Shown: positions 45,860-53,998 of the stretch, one piece after another
Layout of the letters: every line of letters begins with the position of its first letter
Position numbering within the stretch: the first letter of the stretch is position 1
NCBI RefSeq assembly: GCF_000797445.1
Contig: NZ_JSWF01000025.1
Location: 62,001-126,000 of the forward strand
Origin: Lacinutrix jangbogonensis
GTDB taxonomy: Bacteria > Bacteroidota > Bacteroidia > Flavobacteriales > Flavobacteriaceae
Reading direction: 5' to 3'
DNA: 64,000 bases
The notes under the pieces: generated by a model
What the model saw: only the letters and a program-made list of their open reading frames with translations
What the model was told of the DNA's origin: nothing
Databases searched by the model: none
Translations under genes and position numbers: made by a program

Positions 45860-46429
45860 AAAATACAAGTAGTTAACGTAGTACTGTGATAAATAACACT
45901 TAATTTTTTACTAAAATACCTAAATTTAAATAATCGCTTTGTTCTCGCAGAATGGTCCCAGTTGACGATTGTACAACGAAACTATAGTCCAATCGTTAGA
46001 TTAAATTCGAAATTCTTTGTCCTAACTACTTTCTTTTCTAAGTAAAAAACTGCTTTACTATTAGTTGATTTCTTAAATATTACGACTTGACTTTCTTAAA
46101 AAAATAGTCTAACTTCGAATTTAAACTAACATCTGATATAAAACATTTAAACGATTTCATATCAGTGAGAAGTTAGTTTAAATTCGAAACCCTTTTTCCT
46201 AACTACTATTTTTTATAAGTAAAAAAGCAATTAATATTTGTTTTTAGAGCCAGAAATACCACAAAACAAGAACCAACTCAATCTCAGTCAAAAAAAAATC
46301 TAATTATAATCGCGCTAACGATAGCAACGGCATCCTTTTTTTGCTGCCACATATGGCAAAAAAAGATATAGTGGATAGCGTGTTAAAGCGCCCAAATAAA
46401 AATAAAAGTTAGGTTTCTAAATAAAAGCG

Positions 46430-46437
46430 TACCTTTG
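46430..46437 (+). promoter_or_regulatory. Candidate -7 element (TACCTTTG) of the DEAD-box helicase
   Basis: TACCTTTG matches TAnnTTTG exactly. A TTAG about 17 bp upstream may be a weak -33. It predicts an unusually long leader of roughly 130 nt. Confidence 0.55.
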
Positions 46438-46442
46438 CACCT

Positions 46443-46575
46443 TGAAAACGCGAATGCGTTAAATATTGACTCCTCAGAGTGAGGATGTGTTACTAGAAGT
46501 TTTAGGTTAAGTATGTTCAATGCACTTCTATTCGTAATACCAAAATAGATTGACATTGAAATACATAACAAAAGA
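46443..46575 (+). promoter_or_regulatory. Structured 5' leader of the DEAD-box helicase gene
   Basis: Three successive hairpins are visible: AACGC-GAAT-GCGTT (46447-46460), TCCTCA-GAG-TGAGGA (46471-46485), and TAGAAGT ... ACTTCTA (46494-46530). Long structured leaders are known for cold-shock RNA helicase genes; a temperature or autoregulatory role is inferred. Confidence 0.5.
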
Positions 46576-48450
46576 ATGAGCACATTCCAAGATTTAGGTC
46601 TTAACGAAGATTTATTAAAAGCGATTACCGATTTAGGTTTCGAAACACCATCTGAAGTACAAGAGAAAGCAATCCCAATTTTATTAGAACAAGAAACAGA
46701 TTTAGTTGCCTTAGCGCAAACTGGAACTGGAAAAACTGCCGCATTTGGTTTTCCAATGTTGCAAAAAATTGATATTGATAGTCGTACAACACAAGGATTA
46801 ATACTCTCTCCTACTCGTGAGCTTTGTTTGCAAATTGCAAACGAAATGAAAGCTTACGGTAAATACTGTAAAGGTTTAAATGTGGTTGCCATTTATGGTG
46901 GATCAAGCATTACAGACCAAGCAAGAGAAGTAAAGCGTGGCGCACAAGTTATTGTAGCTACTCCTGGTCGTATGAAAGATATGATTAAGCGTAGATTAGT
47001 TGATATCACTAAAATCCAATATTCGGTTTTAGATGAAGCTGATGAAATGCTAAACATGGGTTTCAAAGAAGATATCACAGATATTCTTTCTGGAACACCA
47101 GACGATAAAAACACATGGTTATTTTCTGCAACGATGCCTAAAGAGGTCTCTACTATTGCAAGAAAATTTATGAATGATCCACAGGAAATTACTGTCGGAC
47201 ATAAAAACCAAAGTACAAACACGGTATCGCACGAATACTATTTAGTAAATGCTCGCGATCGTTACCAAGCTTTAAAACGTTTAGCAGATGCTAATCCAGA
47301 TATATTTTCTGTTATTTTCTGTAGAACAAAACGTGATACTCAAAAAGTTGCAGAGCAATTAATCGAAGATGGTTATAGTGCTGGAGCATTACATGGTGAT
47401 TTAAGTCAGAATCAACGTGATATCGTAATGAAGCAATTTAGAAGTCGTCAAATACAAATGCTTGTTGCAACAGATGTTGCTGCACGTGGTATTGATGTAG
47501 ACGATATTACACACGTAATTAATTACCAATTAAGTGATGAAATAGAAACGTATACGCACCGTTCTGGTAGAACTGGTCGTGCTGGTAAAACAGGTATTTC
47601 TATGGTTATTGTTTCTAAAAGCGAAATCCGTAGATTAAAAAGTATCGAACGTATTATTAATAAGAAATTTGAATTAAAAGAAATTCCTAACGGAATGGCT
47701 ATTTGCGAAGTACAGTTACTGTCTTTAGCAAATAAGATTCATAATACAGAAATTAACCACGAGATTGATAAATATTTAGAAGATATTAATGCCTTATTTG
47801 AAGAGACTTCAAAAGAAGAGCTTATTAAAAAATTCTTCTCTGTAGAATTCACGCGTTTCTTTAATTACTACCAAAAATCTAAAAACCTAAATGTTGCTGC
47901 TGGAGATTCTGGACGTGATAGTGGTCGTGAATCTAGCGGAAGCGGAGCACGATATTTCATTAATGTTGGTGAGAAAGATGGTTTCGATTGGATGAAATTA
48001 AAAGATTTCTTAAAAGAAGTATTAGATTTAGGTCGTGACGATGTCTTTAAAGTAGATTGTAAAGACACATTCTCGTTCTTTAATACTGAAAAAGAACACC
48101 AAGAAAAAGTATTAGCATTCTTTACAGATTATAAACATGAAGGTCGTTTTGTAAACGTAGAAATCACTGAAGATAAACCAAGTCGTGGTGGTCGCGGTCG
48201 TGGAAACTCTGGTGGTGGAGGCGGAAGACGTCGTGATGGCGGAAGCGGTGGAGATAGAAGACGAAGTGGCGGAGGAGAAAGACGCTCTAGCGAAGGTCGT
48301 GGAAGACGTAGCGAAGGTTCTGGATCTGTAGATAGAAGACGTGGTAGCGATGACGCACCTGCACGTTCTAGAAGAAGTGATGGTGGAGGAGACAGAGATA
48401 AAGGCGAATTTAAAACAACGCACTCAAGATCTGGACGTTCTAGACGTTAA
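46576..48450 (+). CDS. deaD: DEAD-box ATP-dependent RNA helicase (DeaD/CsdA type)
   Basis: 624 residues. Helicase motifs: AQTGTGKTAAFGFP (I), SPTRELCLQI (Ia), VLDEADEMLNMGF (II), FSATMP (III) and YTHRSGRTGRAGKTG (VI). A DbpA-like RNA-binding module follows (residues ~458-535, FINVGEKDGFDWMKLKDFL), then a ~90-residue Arg/Gly/Ser-rich disordered tail. It unwinds RNA duplexes in ribosome assembly and cold adaptation. Confidence 0.94.
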   Translation: MSTFQDLGLNEDLLKAITDLGFETPSEVQEKAIPILLEQETDLVALAQTGTGKTAAFGFPMLQKIDIDSRTTQGLILSPTRELCLQIANEMKAYGKYCKGLNVVAIYGGSSITDQAREVKRGAQVIVATPGRMKDMIKRRLVDITKIQYSVLDEADEMLNMGFKEDITDILSGTPDDKNTWLFSATMPKEVSTIARKFMNDPQEITVGHKNQSTNTVSHEYYLVNARDRYQALKRLADANPDIFSVIFCRTKRDTQKVAEQLIEDGYSAGALHGDLSQNQRDIVMKQFRSRQIQMLVATDVAARGIDVDDITHVINYQLSDEIETYTHRSGRTGRAGKTGISMVIVSKSEIRRLKSIERIINKKFELKEIPNGMAICEVQLLSLANKIHNTEINHEIDKYLEDINALFEETSKEELIKKFFSVEFTRFFNYYQKSKNLNVAAGDSGRDSGRESSGSGARYFINVGEKDGFDWMKLKDFLKEVLDLGRDDVFKVDCKDTFSFFNTEKEHQEKVLAFFTDYKHEGRFVNVEITEDKPSRGGRGRGNSGGGGGRRRDGGSGGDRRRSGGGERRSSEGRGRRSEGSGSVDRRRGSDDAPARSRRSDGGGDRDKGEFKTTHSRSGRSRR

Positions 48451-48471
48451 TACGCTTATATAAAATAAAAA

Positions 48472-48507
48472 AATCCTAAACAGTTTGTGTTTAGGATTAT
48501 TTTTTTG
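48472..48507 (+). terminator. Terminator after deaD
   Basis: Perfect 11-bp stem AATCCTAAACA / TGTTTAGGATT with loop GTTTG and a following T run, 22 bp after the stop. Confidence 0.92.
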
Positions 48508-48738
48508 GCGCTTATGGTTAGATGAAGAACGAAAACATAGAAAAAAAATAAGCACCCACATTTATTCAAATTGTTCAGCACAATTATTAATGAGAAGGCA
48601 AATCAGATAATTAAATTCTTTAATTATCTTTTCTGTAGAAAGAACCGCGTATTATATTTGTTAATTTTTCGTCAAACATTTACTAAATAACACAGTTTTA
48701 GCTTTTTGTTTATTACTTTTATGGTCTATAAAAAACCA

Positions 48739-49539
48739 ATGAAGCACTTTTTAACCTTACTTTCTCTAATTTTTAGCATCACTATAGCCGTTGCTCAAGA
48801 AGAAAATGCTGAAACTACAACTCAAAAAGAAAAAGTTGAAGGTATTATTATCGACTCTCAAACCAATGCACCTATTGAAAGTGTAAACATTGTTAACCTT
48901 AATCAAGTTATTGGTACTACTACAAATATTGATGGAGCATTTAATCTAAAAGCGAAAGTTAATGATACGCTCCACTTAACATATATTGGATATAAGTCTA
49001 TTAAAGTTCGTGTGACTAACGACTGGTTAAAATTCGGAAGTTCTAAAATTACATTAACAGAACTCGCACTTGCATTAGAAGAAGTTGTTGTCAACGATTT
49101 GCAACTTACTGGATACTTAGAATTAGACATTAAACAAGTACAACTAAATACTAACTATCGTTACAGTATTTCTGGTTTAAATTCTGGATACGAAGCAGGC
49201 AACAGGTCTACAAGTAAAATTAGTAAAGTATTAGGGTCTATATTTAATCCATTAGATTTTCTCTACAATACGTTTAGCAGAAAAGGATCAGAATTGAAGA
49301 AGCTAAAACAGATGAAAAAAGATGATGAGATTAGAAATCTTCTCGCCTCAAGATTCGATAGAGAAACACTTATGGTTTTACTACAAATTAGTAAAGTAGA
49401 TTTAGACGAAATCGTGTCGCAATGCAACTATTCTAAAGATTTTATTAATAGAGCCAACGATCTTCAAATGTTGGATGCTATTAGCCAATGCTATGAAGAA
49501 TACAAGGTATTGAGTCGAAATAAGAACAAACGTGGTTAA
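48739..49539 (+). CDS. Secreted protein with a carboxypeptidase-like regulatory (CarboxypepD_reg) domain
   Basis: 266 residues from ATG 48739 (MKHFLTLLSLIFSITIAVAQ), chosen because the signal peptide starts there; 48706 would add 11 residues. An Ig-like domain follows (KVEGIIIDSQTNAPIESVNI, then GTTTNIDGAFNLKAK and LTYIGYKSIKV), the same type found at the N-terminus of SusC/TonB-linked proteins, but there is no barrel. The C-terminal part is helical and charged. Function unknown. Confidence 0.8.
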   Translation: MKHFLTLLSLIFSITIAVAQEENAETTTQKEKVEGIIIDSQTNAPIESVNIVNLNQVIGTTTNIDGAFNLKAKVNDTLHLTYIGYKSIKVRVTNDWLKFGSSKITLTELALALEEVVVNDLQLTGYLELDIKQVQLNTNYRYSISGLNSGYEAGNRSTSKISKVLGSIFNPLDFLYNTFSRKGSELKKLKQMKKDDEIRNLLASRFDRETLMVLLQISKVDLDEIVSQCNYSKDFINRANDLQMLDAISQCYEEYKVLSRNKNKRG

Positions 49540-49678
49540 AATCGTTTGCAGTAAGCATTAAATAATTAAATTCCTTTTCTGATTCTTTTCCGAAGAAAAA
49601 GGCAACTACCATGTTCTTACTCTAAATATTCTATAGAATATTATCGATTGAAATTAAGACTGAGACAGAGACTTCAAA

Positions 49679-50335
49679 CTATTTTTTATCATAATAACGC
49701 TCAATGATTTCTGCGTAGCTTTTAATGGTTTTTTTACACCAATCTACACGTTTGTCGAGCTTTTCAATTTCGGTTAATTGCCAATCAATATCTGTTTTCT
49801 TCAACTTAGTGGTGACATGTTGTAATGTTATTGCCGCAGATACCGAGATATTTAAGCTCTCTGTAAAACCAACCATAGGGATTTTCATAAAAACATCAGC
49901 TTCATTTAAAACCTCCTGAGAAAGCCCTTCGGTTTCCCTACCAAAGAAAAAACAAGACTTTTTAGTAACATCAAAATCATGCAACTCGCAATCGTCTGTG
50001 TGTGGCGTAGTTGCAACTATTTGGTAGCCTTTCTGTTTTAAATCTTTAATACACTCTTTTACAGATTGGTATCTATTTAAATCGACCCACTTTTGTGCTC
50101 CCATTGCAATTTCTCTATCAATGCGTTTGGTATTGGTCTCCTCTACAATATTAACTTCTTGTATACCAAAAACATCGCAACTACGTATAACAGCACTAGT
50201 GTTGTGTAATTGATAAACATCTTCGGTAGCTACTGTAAAATGTTTTGTACGGCCATTTAATACGTTATGAAAACGTTGTAATCTGTTTTCAGTAAGATAG
50301 GTTTCAAGGTGTTCTAATAGTTTAATATCAATCAT
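49679..50335 (-). CDS. trmH: tRNA (guanosine-2'-O)-methyltransferase, TrmH family
   Basis: 218 residues. SPOUT signatures: NGRTKHFTVATEDVYQLHN, SAVIRSCDVFGIQEVNIVEE, FFGRETEGLSQEVL and FTESLNISVSAAITLQ. These match TrmH, which methylates the 2'-OH of G18 in tRNA. Monocistronic; the exact target could be another SpoU-type site. Confidence 0.9.
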   Translation of the reverse strand: MIDIKLLEHLETYLTENRLQRFHNVLNGRTKHFTVATEDVYQLHNTSAVIRSCDVFGIQEVNIVEETNTKRIDREIAMGAQKWVDLNRYQSVKECIKDLKQKGYQIVATTPHTDDCELHDFDVTKKSCFFFGRETEGLSQEVLNEADVFMKIPMVGFTESLNISVSAAITLQHVTTKLKKTDIDWQLTEIEKLDKRVDWCKKTIKSYAEIIERYYDKK

Positions 50336-50469
50336 AATTGTAAAAATAAAAAATCCAATTACAATACTATATCATTTATTAATATTTAGGATGTATTTTT
50401 AGCTATAATTATTAATTGCGCTCTTAAAAGAAACAATACTAACTTTAGCTCTTAAATTTTTTATTAAAA

Positions 50470-51144
50470 ATGAAACACATTGTTGTACTTACAGGAGCTG
50501 GAATGAGTGCCGAAAGTGGCTTAAAAACTTTTCGCGATGCCAATGGACTCTGGGAAGGACATAATGTTATGGATGTTGCCTCTCCTGAAGGTTTTGAGGC
50601 CAATCCAGAATTAGTTTTTGATTTCTATAACCAACGTAGAAAACAACTATTAACAGTAAAACCGAATGCTGCTCATTTTGATTTAGCCACTTTAGAGAAC
50701 GATTACAAAACAACTATTATCACTCAAAATGTAGACGATTTACACGAACGCGGTGGCAGTAGTAACATAATACATTTACATGGCGAATTACTAAAAGTAC
50801 GTTCTATAGTAAATGAAGCTCATGTGAAATCTTGGACAACCGACTTAAATCTTGGTGATTTAGACGAAAACGGGCACCAATTACGCCCACATATTGTATG
50901 GTTTGGCGAAGCTGTGCCAATGATAGATAAGGCTGTAGAAATTTGTAATACTGCAGATATTTTGTTGATTATTGGCACATCTATGCAAGTGTATCCAGCG
51001 GCTAGTTTAATGCATTATGTGCCAGAAAACACGCCTACTTATTTTATAGATCCTAATCCAGCGGTTAGTAATTCTAAAAATTTAACGGTTATCGAAGACA
51101 ATGCAACCACAGGCGTTCGGAAATTTATTAACCTATTAAAATGA
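50470..51144 (+). CDS. cobB: Sirtuin-type NAD-dependent protein deacylase
   Basis: 224 residues. NAD-binding GAGMSAESGLKTFRDANGLW, catalytic His in HLHGEL and TQNVDDLHERGG are clear. FYNQRR gives the Tyr and Arg that define desuccinylase-type (SIRT5-like) sirtuins. Only one Cys is present, so the usual four-Cys zinc ribbon is missing. It removes acetyl or succinyl groups from lysines. Tightly followed by a DUF4421-like gene (1 bp gap). Confidence 0.92.
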   Translation: MKHIVVLTGAGMSAESGLKTFRDANGLWEGHNVMDVASPEGFEANPELVFDFYNQRRKQLLTVKPNAAHFDLATLENDYKTTIITQNVDDLHERGGSSNIIHLHGELLKVRSIVNEAHVKSWTTDLNLGDLDENGHQLRPHIVWFGEAVPMIDKAVEICNTADILLIIGTSMQVYPAASLMHYVPENTPTYFIDPNPAVSNSKNLTVIEDNATTGVRKFINLLK

Positions 51145-51145
51145 A

Positions 51146-52102
51146 ATGAAATATAGCGTGCTCCTGTTTTTAATGTGTTTAACGGTTTCTAGCTATAGCC
51201 AAGAAACCAAACAAAACGACTCTACTTACATTACGTCTTTTAAGCATAAAATTATGCTTAAAGCGAATATTAATACACAAACCCAATCGTATTCTATTCA
51301 AAAAAATGACACTGAGAACTTTAGCTTATCTGCAAATAATAATTTTAAATTTATACTATCTGCTAATTATGAATTTCTAGGATTGAGTATTGCATTTTCG
51401 CCAAAAGCTAGAAATCTACCTTATAAAACAGCGTTTCAAGACATTCAAGTACGCTTGTTTTTAAAGCAATGGATTCAGAATTTTCAATACAGACGTGTTC
51501 GTGGTTTTTATAGAGATGGAGAACTATTAGAAGGCGTTCAAAATGAGTTTCCTAACTTTAAAACCATAAGCTGGAATGGCGCAACGTCTTATGTTATAAA
51601 CCCTAATTTCTCTCTAAAACACGTGTTATTTAATACAGAGTGGCAACGCAAAAGCGCTGGAAGTTTAATACCAACATTACGTTATGGATACCAGCGTATT
51701 TCAGATTATGTAGATAACGAAAAAGAGGTGCAAAATTTTTATAATATTTCTATAGCTTCAGATTATTACCATACTTGGGTTTTAGAAAAAAATTGGTTTG
51801 TAACACCTTCTATTTCACCAGCCATTGGTTTGCGGTTTACCAACTCTGTTTTAGGTGAGAATAATACCCAAGATACTTTGTTTACCACGTCTCTAAACTT
51901 AGGCTTGTATTTTGGTTATACATCTTCAAACATAGTCGCTGGCGCAAATTTTAATTTTGATTCTAAAGCATCGAACGCTAAAACTAAAACCAATATTATT
52001 AGTGATAGAAGTTATGCTAAACTCTATTTTGGTTATCGTTTTAATGCACCAAATTCTCTAAAAAAGAAAGCTAATTGGATTAAAAACAAAGTAAAAGGCT
52101 AA
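51146..52102 (+). CDS. DUF4421-like outer-membrane protein
   Basis: 318 residues with a signal peptide (VLLFLMCLTVSSYS). Repeated amphipathic beta strands (FILSANYEFLGLSIAFSPKA, FNTEWQRKSAGSLIPTLRYG, AKLYFGYRF) indicate a beta-barrel. The pattern recalls DUF4421 proteins; the name is from memory. Begins 1 bp after the sirtuin stop and converges on the ABC-F gene. Confidence 0.7.
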   Translation: MKYSVLLFLMCLTVSSYSQETKQNDSTYITSFKHKIMLKANINTQTQSYSIQKNDTENFSLSANNNFKFILSANYEFLGLSIAFSPKARNLPYKTAFQDIQVRLFLKQWIQNFQYRRVRGFYRDGELLEGVQNEFPNFKTISWNGATSYVINPNFSLKHVLFNTEWQRKSAGSLIPTLRYGYQRISDYVDNEKEVQNFYNISIASDYYHTWVLEKNWFVTPSISPAIGLRFTNSVLGENNTQDTLFTTSLNLGLYFGYTSSNIVAGANFNFDSKASNAKTKTNIISDRSYAKLYFGYRFNAPNSLKKKANWIKNKVKG

Positions 52103-52106
52103 TAGA

Positions 52107-53738
52107 TTACAGATTCATTTCTTTAATACTCTTAATACGGTTTCTTTCTAAAAAGGCATCAATAGATTCAAAATGTTCGATAACGCGTTGGTCTTTAAAT
52201 TCGAATACTTTTTGAGATAAGCCTTGTAAAAAATCACGATCATGAGACACTAAAATTAATGTACCATCGAAACCAAGGAGTGCTTCTTTTAAAACATCTT
52301 TAGATTTTAAATCTAAGTGGTTTGTTGGCTCATCTAGAATAAGCAAGTTTACGGGTTCTAGTAATAGTTTCACCATTGCTAATCTGGTTTTTTCTCCGCC
52401 AGAAAGCACGCTTACTTTTTTATCTATATCGTCCCCTTTAAACATAAAACGTCCAAGAATATTTTTAATCTGCGTTCTAACATCACCTTTTGCTACAGCA
52501 TCTACAGTTTGAAAAACAGTTAATTCCGTATCCAATAAAGCGGCTTGATTTTGAGCAAAATACCCAACGTGGACATTGTGACCTAACCTACACTTCCCTT
52601 CTACTTCAATTTCGCCAAGAATGGATTTAATCATAGTTGATTTCCCTTCTCCATTTCTACCTACAAAACTCACCTTTTCTCCTCTAGCTATAGAGAAATT
52701 GGCGTTTTTAAATACAGTAAGTTCGCCATAGTTTTTGGTTAAATCTTCTACCATTACAGGATAATCTCCAGAACGTTGCGAGGATGGAAACTTTAGTTTC
52801 AACGCAGCATTATCCACCTCATCGATTTCTATAATTTGTAATTTCTCTAACATGCGTTCACGAGAAGTTACTTGATTTGTTTTAGAATATGTGCCTTTAA
52901 AACGCTCAATAAAGGTCATATTATCTGCAATAAATTTTTGCTGCTCTTGGTATGCTTTTACTTGATGCACTCTGCGCTCTTCTCTTAATTGTAAGTAATG
53001 TGAATAGTTAGCCTTGTAATCGTAAATGCGTCCCATTGTCACTTCTATGGTACGATTGGTAATATTATCTATAAAAGCGCGATCGTGAGAAATAACCATG
53101 ACTGCATTGGCTTTATTTACTAAGAAATCTTCTAACCAAATTACAGACTCTATATCGATATGGTTTGTAGGTTCATCTAATAAAATTAAATCGGGTTTTT
53201 GAAGCAGTATTTTAGCGAGTTCAATTCGCATACGCCAACCACCGGAAAATTCGTTGGTTAATCTTGTAAAATCTTCTTGTTTAAAACCTAAACCTTTTAA
53301 TGCCTTTTCAACCTCAGCATCATAATTTACATCTTCTAAAGCATAGAATTGCTCGCCTAATTCACTCACTTTTTCTATAATAGACATGTAAGCGTCGCTC
53401 TCGTAATCTGTTCTTGTTTCAAGCGCTTTGTTGAGCGCATCCATTTCGCTTTTCATTTTAAAAACGTGAGCGAATGCTTTGGAGGCTTCTTCAAAAACAG
53501 TACAATCATCTTGTGTAAGTAAATGTTGAGGAAGGTAAGCGATTACAGTATCTTTTGGATGACTAATTTTACCTCGTGTAGGATTTTGAACACCTGCAAC
53601 AATTTTCATCATTGTAGATTTTCCAGCTCCGTTTTTTCCCATAAGTGCAATCTTATCGTTTGCATTTATAACGAAATTGACATCACTAAATAAGGTTGTA
53701 CCACTAAATTCTACTGCTAAATTATCTACTGTAATCAT
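52107..53738 (-). CDS. ABC-F family ATPase
   Basis: 543 residues with two ATPase domains and no membrane segment. Walker A motifs are GKNGAGKST and GRNGEGKST; signature motifs SGGWRMR and LSGGEKTRLAM; Walker B LILLDEPTNHID and LILDEPTNHLD. The linker between them is typical of ABC-F proteins, which act on ribosomes (EttA/Uup/YbiT-like). The subgroup is not certain. Confidence 0.93.
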   Translation of the reverse strand: MITVDNLAVEFSGTTLFSDVNFVINANDKIALMGKNGAGKSTMMKIVAGVQNPTRGKISHPKDTVIAYLPQHLLTQDDCTVFEEASKAFAHVFKMKSEMDALNKALETRTDYESDAYMSIIEKVSELGEQFYALEDVNYDAEVEKALKGLGFKQEDFTRLTNEFSGGWRMRIELAKILLQKPDLILLDEPTNHIDIESVIWLEDFLVNKANAVMVISHDRAFIDNITNRTIEVTMGRIYDYKANYSHYLQLREERRVHQVKAYQEQQKFIADNMTFIERFKGTYSKTNQVTSRERMLEKLQIIEIDEVDNAALKLKFPSSQRSGDYPVMVEDLTKNYGELTVFKNANFSIARGEKVSFVGRNGEGKSTMIKSILGEIEVEGKCRLGHNVHVGYFAQNQAALLDTELTVFQTVDAVAKGDVRTQIKNILGRFMFKGDDIDKKVSVLSGGEKTRLAMVKLLLEPVNLLILDEPTNHLDLKSKDVLKEALLGFDGTLILVSHDRDFLQGLSQKVFEFKDQRVIEHFESIDAFLERNRIKSIKEMNL

Positions 53739-53829
53739 ATCTGTTTCTTTGAAAACGCGAAATTAGAAAAAAGCATAATATTATCTTTAAGAAAACTTGA
53801 TTTTATATAAAAAATACGCGAACTTGGAA

Positions 53830-53874
53830 CTTGTGCTGAACTTGTTTCAGTATTTAAACGGTTTTATATCAGTG
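53830..53874 (+). repeat. Dispersed repeat tail, copy 6
   Basis: Starts CTTGTGCTGAACTTGTTTCA and continues to TTTATATCAGTG. Nearly identical to the end of copy 3 at 44570-44604 although 9 kb away. Confidence 0.65.
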
Positions 53875-53998
53875 TTATGCTAGCCTTAATTGTGCACAAA
53901 AACACTTAATAATTAGTGCTGTCTTTTCTGGCAACACTAGGGATAAATAAATAGTTTACAATAGAAATAAAACAATAATAAACCATAAGTATCAAGAG

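Larger units (their letters stand above)
45860..46575. repeat. Intergenic region: dispersed repeat copies 4-5 and the deaD leader
   Basis: 45904-46167 is the fourth copy of the ~270-bp repeat; it lacks about 23 bp (the GTGCTGAACTTGTTTCAGT part) seen in copy 3. A partial fifth copy follows at 46171-46228 (AGTTAGTTTAAATTCGAAAC). Positions 46265-46370 hold a short open frame with a hydrophobic stretch (LIIIALTIATASFFC) but no start, perhaps a gene remnant. The right end carries the promoter and leader of the helicase gene. Confidence 0.65.

Noticed and set aside
44318-46167. Integron attC sites between accessory genes
   Set aside because: GTTAGAT resembles a core site, but the partner RYYYAAC is in the wrong order and not matched, the repeats are much longer than attC, and no integrase is visible.
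48112-48423. 103-codon Ser/Thr-rich frame on the minus strand
   Set aside because: It is the antisense of the Arg/Gly/Ser-rich tail of the DEAD-box helicase; the low complexity explains the open frame.
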